A stretch of DNA of 9,186 nucleotides from Planctomycetota bacterium (GTDB lineage Bacteria > Planctomycetota > Brocadiia > Brocadiales > Brocadiaceae), in assembly GCA_023261465.1 (NCBI GenBank), contig JAHFOW010000116.1, forward strand, positions 1 through 9,186. Direction: 5' to 3'. Shown here piece after piece: positions 5,849-9,186 of the stretch. The position numbers and the translations under genes were made by a program. Under the pieces are notes generated by a model, which searched no databases, had not been told where the DNA came from, and worked only from the letters and a program-made list of their open reading frames with translations. The stretch's first letter is position 1. Every line of letters begins with the position of its first letter.

Positions 5849-6355
5849 TCACTTTGTGCTTAATTCTCCCACCTTCTCGGCTAAGAATATTTTCATAAGC
5901 GATTGATACGGAACGTCTCTTTCATTAGCCAAGACCTTTAGCTTTTCAATAAGAGACTCAGGAAGCCGAATGGATATAGACCTGGTAGAAGACCTGAGCT
6001 CTGGAAACAATACTCTTTTTGCCTTCGGGTAATCCACATACTCAGTAGAATCACGCTTCGACCAAAACTCCCGCTCTTCATCCTTCTTTACTGCCAGAGG
6101 ATTACGAAAAAAGACTTCCTCACATTCAAAACGAGATGTAGTATATATATTATATACAATGAGCTTTGTAAGAAAAATGTATAAGAACTGGAAAACATAT
6201 TTAGCATAAGTTGAGAATCTGAGAATAAACGGCAAATTCATCCACAAACACATTCGTTGTGTTGGTAAAAGAAGCAGATGGAAAACAATCTTATCGTCTT
6301 CGATTTCAAGCGCTACAACAGATGCAGCATAGTTGCACTGTCCATTTTTAAACAT
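5849..6355 (-). CDS. CopG-type (BrnA-like) antitoxin domain on an unusual N-terminus
   Basis: Residues about 90-168 are a clear CopG-type antitoxin: KKDEEREFWSKRDSTEYVDY, then a ribbon-helix-helix DNA-binding core from about 125 (SISIRLPESLIEKLKVLA, DVPYQSLMKIFLAEKV). Family members are usually 80-95 residues, begin just before EREFW, neutralise a BrnT-like or related RNase toxin and repress their own operon. Here the frame reaches 168 residues with a hydrophobic, Phe/Leu/Tyr-rich N-terminus unlike the family. There is no ATG, GTG or TTG in frame between residue 41 and the domain, and neither ATG 6355 nor the internal ATGs have a ribosome binding site, so the true start is unclear. FECEEVFFRNPL (76-87) recalls a segment of BrnT-like toxins, hinting at a toxin-antitoxin deletion fusion. 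No toxin gene is adjacent. The domain call is strong; expression is doubtful. Confidence 0.75.
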   Translation of the reverse strand: MFKNGQCNYAASVVALEIEDDKIVFHLLLLPTQRMCLWMNLPFILRFSTYAKYVFQFLYIFLTKLIVYNIYTTSRFECEEVFFRNPLAVKKDEEREFWSKRDSTEYVDYPKAKRVLFPELRSSTRSISIRLPESLIEKLKVLANERDVPYQSLMKIFLAEKVGELSTK

Positions 6356-6446
6356 GGTACTTGAACTTAGTAATATTTATAGAAAAAAACTTTTGGATGT
6401 AATCGATAAGAATCTTTATATAAAGTACTTGTGTAGTGTATAAAAT

Positions 6447-6508
6447 TCAGTTGGAATTGGGGTTATAAGTAATACTATAGTATTTATTTCTCACAGTAAT
6501 ATCTCCTT
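6447..6508 (-). promoter_or_regulatory. Strong ribosome binding site and GTG start of a 15-codon ORF
   Basis: AAGGAGAT (6501-6508) precedes GTG at 6494 by about 8 bases (GGAG to GTG). The frame reads MRNKYYSITYNPNSN and stops at 6447-6449. A TAA closing another minus-strand frame lies just upstream at 6512-6514. Stop, binding site and start in close order look like a normal gene boundary inside an operon, but the second gene is only 15 codons, so it may be a truncated relic. Confidence 0.4.
6471..6484. repeat. 14-bp palindrome upstream of the antitoxin ORF
   Basis: AATACTATAGTATT is its own reverse complement. It lies about 115 bases upstream of ATG 6355. CopG-type antitoxins bind palindromic operators near their own promoters, so this is a candidate site, but the distance is long and AT-rich palindromes arise easily by chance. 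Confidence 0.35.
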
Positions 6509-6632
6509 ATTTTAAGCAGACGCCGGGATGTTCTTGTCTGGTGACGCTTTCATTGGAATAAATTCCTCTGCAATCAAGATAACATCCTTGTCCTCAAAAA
6601 ATGGTGTAGCGTGTTCGTTTTCCTTACATTTG

Positions 6633-9186
6633 TCATTGTTCAGACTCCACCTTGTTTCGTCCATTGCGTTTGGCGCGGTATAAGGCGCTGTCTGCACGTT
6701 GCATAAAACTGTCGGCAGTATCATCCTGTTTATACTCTGCAACGCCCAAACTGATGGTAATATGTTCTGTGAAGGAAAAACACTGTTCTTCCACTACGGC
6801 GCGGACCCTTTCAGCAAGGATAATTGCACCTTCTAAATCTGTAGATGTTGTCAGGACAATAAATTCTTCTCCACCCCAACGCGCCAGCACATCAAGAATA
6901 CGCAATTTTTCTCTCACTGTTCCAACAAGCATTTTTAATACGTCATCTCCGGCCTGGTGTCCAAATGTATCGTTAATACGTTTAAAATGGTCAACATCAA
7001 AAATAATCATCGATAATGGCTGGTCAATGCGTCGTGCACGACTCATTTCAAGAGAAAGGATTTCGTCAAATTTTCTTCTATTATGCGCACCGGTAAGCTT
7101 ATCCGTTGTTGCAAGTTTCTCCAGTTCCTCCAACGCCAATTTTAATTGTGCCGTACGTTCTGCTACTTTCTGTTCCAGATCGGTATACAGCCGTGCATTT
7201 TCAATAGAAATTGCAGCCTGAGAAGAAATGATGTTTAATAATCTCAGTCGTTCCTGGGAAAACCCGCCCGAAGTCAGATTGTTTTCCAGATAAAGAATAC
7301 CCATAGAACGGTCGTGTCGTAAAATAGGCATACACAAAATCGACTTTGGCTGATATTCCTGGATATAGGGGTCTTTTGTAAACAATCCTTCTTGTGTTGC
7401 GGCATGAAGCACAACGCTCTGCCTCGTCCGTGCAACATATTTCACAATAGCAGCAGACAACGGCCGGTGCTCCAGGTGAACCGTTTGAAAAACACTGGTT
7501 GCTTCCGTGCTTTCCACACATTCCGCCTCAATCAACAAATTACCATCCTTTTCCATAATAAAAAACCCTCTCTGGGCGCCGGCATTTTCCATAACAATCC
7601 TCATGAGGTTGATTAACAACCGTTCCAGCATCATCTCGCTGAAAAGGGTTTGTGACGCTTTAATAATGCTCATTAAATCAAGATTACCGGCAGCGGACTG
7701 TCTCGTCGCCGCTATAGGATAACTTGCGGTAATGGCTACACTGGCAGGTTTATGGGGATGGGCAATCAACTCACCGTATTTTACATGTATGTCATCGGCC
7801 TTTGCCTTTGCTCCCCACATCAGATAGGCATGATAAGCGCGGATCATATAAAGCCGTGATATATCGCTTTTCCCCCGGCTCAACCAGAACTTCGCCGCTA
7901 ATTCATAGGCCAGAGCTTCATTCTGTATAAGTTCTGATTGAGAAGCAGCATTAATAGATTGATCATAAAGTTCTGCTGCCTCCCAATTTTTCCCAAGTAT
8001 TCGCGCAATCTCTGCGTTTATCAAAAGATACTTGCATTGGTAATTAACAGGACATGTTTCTGCCCATAATTTTATTTCTTTTTGCTTTCTTTCAATGAAA
8101 TCCCAATATGTAGTTTTTTCCTCAGGGGTAGCGGACTCATACAATGCCAGCGCCGACAATAACCAAAAATAATAAAATACCGTCTCTTCAAAAAAGGTGG
8201 CGATAAATTGCATCCAGTTAAAGCGGGTTGAGGCTAATTCCCAGGCTTCCCGGTGACGCTCAAAGAAAAAAAGATTCTGTATCTTGTAACTAAGATAAAA
8301 GGCCAGCCCATGCCCAAAAGATGCATTTTGCCATTCCTCCAGAATTTTAAATTCATTTATTTCGTCGCTGTCAAATGACCATTTTGGCCATGTATCCGCT
8401 CTATCACCTCTTAAATTTAACAAAAATATATTGAAGAATCTTTCGCTCCCGGCAAACGGTGAAGCAGTCTGCCGCAAGAACATAATACTCTTTTCGTTTT
8501 CCTCAATGACGCGATCAATATGTTCGCCTGAACCCAGAATCGTTTTGGGAAGCAGTGAGCGTGCGTAACCGGCAAAGACCAGATCGCCTGTATCAATAGC
8601 TATTTGAAAAGCATTTTGATACTGTTGAACCTGAACGCGCAGATGATCCGTCCAGTGGGTTGTAAACACTGCATATGCCATGAGAATTCTTGCTTTAAAA
8701 CGAATATTGCTGAAACGTTCATTCAAGGCAAGGCCGAGTTTGCCAATCTCATGAGCTCCGCGATAGTCTTTCATTGCCAAAATCAACAGCCCCGCTAAGG
8801 ACACAAAGCCTAATGCAGAAACATCGCTATACCCGTATTTCATAGAAAGATTAACTGTCGCAATAATAATCTGCGGAAAGATAAGTGGTTGGGCAATGTA
8901 GCTGCAATCGGTGAGATTAGCCAGGATACGGAGGACATACCTTTTATCACGCTCAACCACTTCAGGTAAATGGACCAAATCGGCAACTTTCCGGCCACCC
9001 ACACTTCTACGGTATTCCTCTAAACCTGCCATCATCGCTTGTTGTACCTTTTCTGACGTGCTAACATCGGGCAATTCATACTCAAATAACTTTAGACTCT
9101 TCAGACCCAGTTCCATCGCTTCATGGTATTTGCCCAGTTGTACCAACTGGGTAATCCGGATTAAATGAATTTCTGCTGTATCATAC
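6633..9186 (-). CDS. Large helical-repeat + GAF + GGDEF signalling protein, N-terminus beyond window
   Basis: The frame is open through the right edge, giving 850 visible C-terminal residues. Numbered from codon 9185, residues 1-485 are helical repeats of TPR character (LVQLGKYHEAMELGLKSL at the start), like the region after the AAA ATPase domain in large multi-domain kinases and regulators. Residues about 505-660 form a GAF sensor domain. Residues 664-692 form a short coiled-coil linker (LEQKVAERTAQLKLALEELEKL), and 693-850 form a GGDEF diguanylate cyclase domain. The active site GGEEF is intact at 771-775 (6875-6861), FDVDHFKRIND is present, and RILD at 762-765 is a correctly spaced RxxD inhibitory site, so it should make cyclic di-GMP with product feedback. 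A TTG at 9146 could be mistaken for the start, but coding sense continues upstream. The missing part probably carries an ATPase and perhaps a kinase domain; that is inference. Confidence 0.93.
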   Translation of the reverse strand, partial: YDTAEIHLIRITQLVQLGKYHEAMELGLKSLKLFEYELPDVSTSEKVQQAMMAGLEEYRRSVGGRKVADLVHLPEVVERDKRYVLRILANLTDCSYIAQPLIFPQIIIATVNLSMKYGYSDVSALGFVSLAGLLILAMKDYRGAHEIGKLGLALNERFSNIRFKARILMAYAVFTTHWTDHLRVQVQQYQNAFQIAIDTGDLVFAGYARSLLPKTILGSGEHIDRVIEENEKSIMFLRQTASPFAGSERFFNIFLLNLRGDRADTWPKWSFDSDEINEFKILEEWQNASFGHGLAFYLSYKIQNLFFFERHREAWELASTRFNWMQFIATFFEETVFYYFWLLSALALYESATPEEKTTYWDFIERKQKEIKLWAETCPVNYQCKYLLINAEIARILGKNWEAAELYDQSINAASQSELIQNEALAYELAAKFWLSRGKSDISRLYMIRAYHAYLMWGAKAKADDIHVKYGELIAHPHKPASVAITASYPIAATRQSAAGNLDLMSIIKASQTLFSEMMLERLLINLMRIVMENAGAQRGFFIMEKDGNLLIEAECVESTEATSVFQTVHLEHRPLSAAIVKYVARTRQSVVLHAATQEGLFTKDPYIQEYQPKSILCMPILRHDRSMGILYLENNLTSGGFSQERLRLLNIISSQAAISIENARLYTDLEQKVAERTAQLKLALEELEKLATTDKLTGAHNRRKFDEILSLEMSRARRIDQPLSMIIFDVDHFKRINDTFGHQAGDDVLKMLVGTVREKLRILDVLARWGGEEFIVLTTSTDLEGAIILAERVRAVVEEQCFSFTEHITISLGVAEYKQDDTADSFMQRADSALYRAKRNGRNKVESEQ

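Larger units (their letters stand above)
6356..6632. other. Intergenic stretch between regulator and antitoxin ORF
   Basis: These 277 bases follow the GGDEF stop. They hold a small frame ending at 6512, a strong ribosome binding site with a 15-codon ORF (6447-6508) and a 14-bp palindrome (6471-6484), then AT-rich DNA up to the antitoxin ORF. I see no intrinsic terminator for the regulator gene and no clear antitoxin promoter. Confidence 0.55.

Noticed and set aside
6512..6663. Small minus-strand frame (about 50 codons, MDETRW... ending PDKNIPASA) overlapping the 3' end of the GGDEF gene
   Set aside because: No ribosome binding site at its ATG, and its first part is a shadow of the GGDEF end. 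The tail looks mildly protein-like, so it is noted but not called.
6652..7221. 189-codon plus-strand frame
   Set aside because: It lies wholly opposite the GGDEF domain and is Ser/Arg-rich, as expected for an antisense shadow.

Overview
This window looks like a chromosomal segment of an environmental bacterium with moderate-to-low GC. Every gene I can support lies on the minus strand. My best guess is a planctomycete of the anammox type (Candidatus Brocadia or a relative). It rests on remembered resemblance: a long helical-repeat + GAF + GGDEF regulator, many short palindromic intergenic repeats, a stray CopG-type antitoxin and a collagen-like secreted protein. No rRNA, tRNA or marker gene is present to prove it.

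Reading right to left, the direction of transcription: (1) 9186-6633 holds the C-terminal 850 residues of a large signalling protein with helical repeats, a GAF domain and an intact GGDEF diguanylate cyclase domain carrying an RxxD inhibitory site; its start is outside the window. (2) 6632-5513 is AT-rich and poor in genes. It contains one ORF whose C-terminal half is a clear CopG-type antitoxin on an unrelated N-terminus, with no toxin partner. (3) 5512-2637 is a possible operon of a ten-helix TDT/SLAC1-type anion or dicarboxylate permease, an unrecognised secreted protein, and a GyaR-type D-2-hydroxyacid dehydrogenase. (4) 2429-1535 holds a zf-TFIIB zinc-ribbon gene broken by a one-base frameshift, and a GNAT acetyltransferase. 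(5) 1534-783 is a roughly 750-base stretch without a convincing gene but full of hairpins and repeat fragments. (6) 782-1 is the N-terminal part of a secreted collagen-like protein that runs off the left edge and is read from a TTG start.

The genes do not form one obvious pathway. The permease and the 2-hydroxyacid dehydrogenase could both handle small organic acids. The regulator, antitoxin, acetyltransferase and collagen-like protein look independent.

The most distinctive feature is the intergenic DNA. At least four kinds of short palindromic element occur: two copies of a 54-55 bp GTAGCGC...GCGCTAC element plus a probable interrupted reverse copy, a CCCCCT/AGGGGG palindrome, a GTAGGAG...CTCCTAC element that supplies the stop codon of the dehydrogenase, and a GGGTGTATTGCAATACACCC palindrome. 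I found no CRISPR array, complete insertion sequence, phage module or defence island. I do not see a convincing new multi-gene system here. The best leads are the antitoxin fusion, the frameshifted zinc-ribbon gene, the collagen-like protein and the repeat families.
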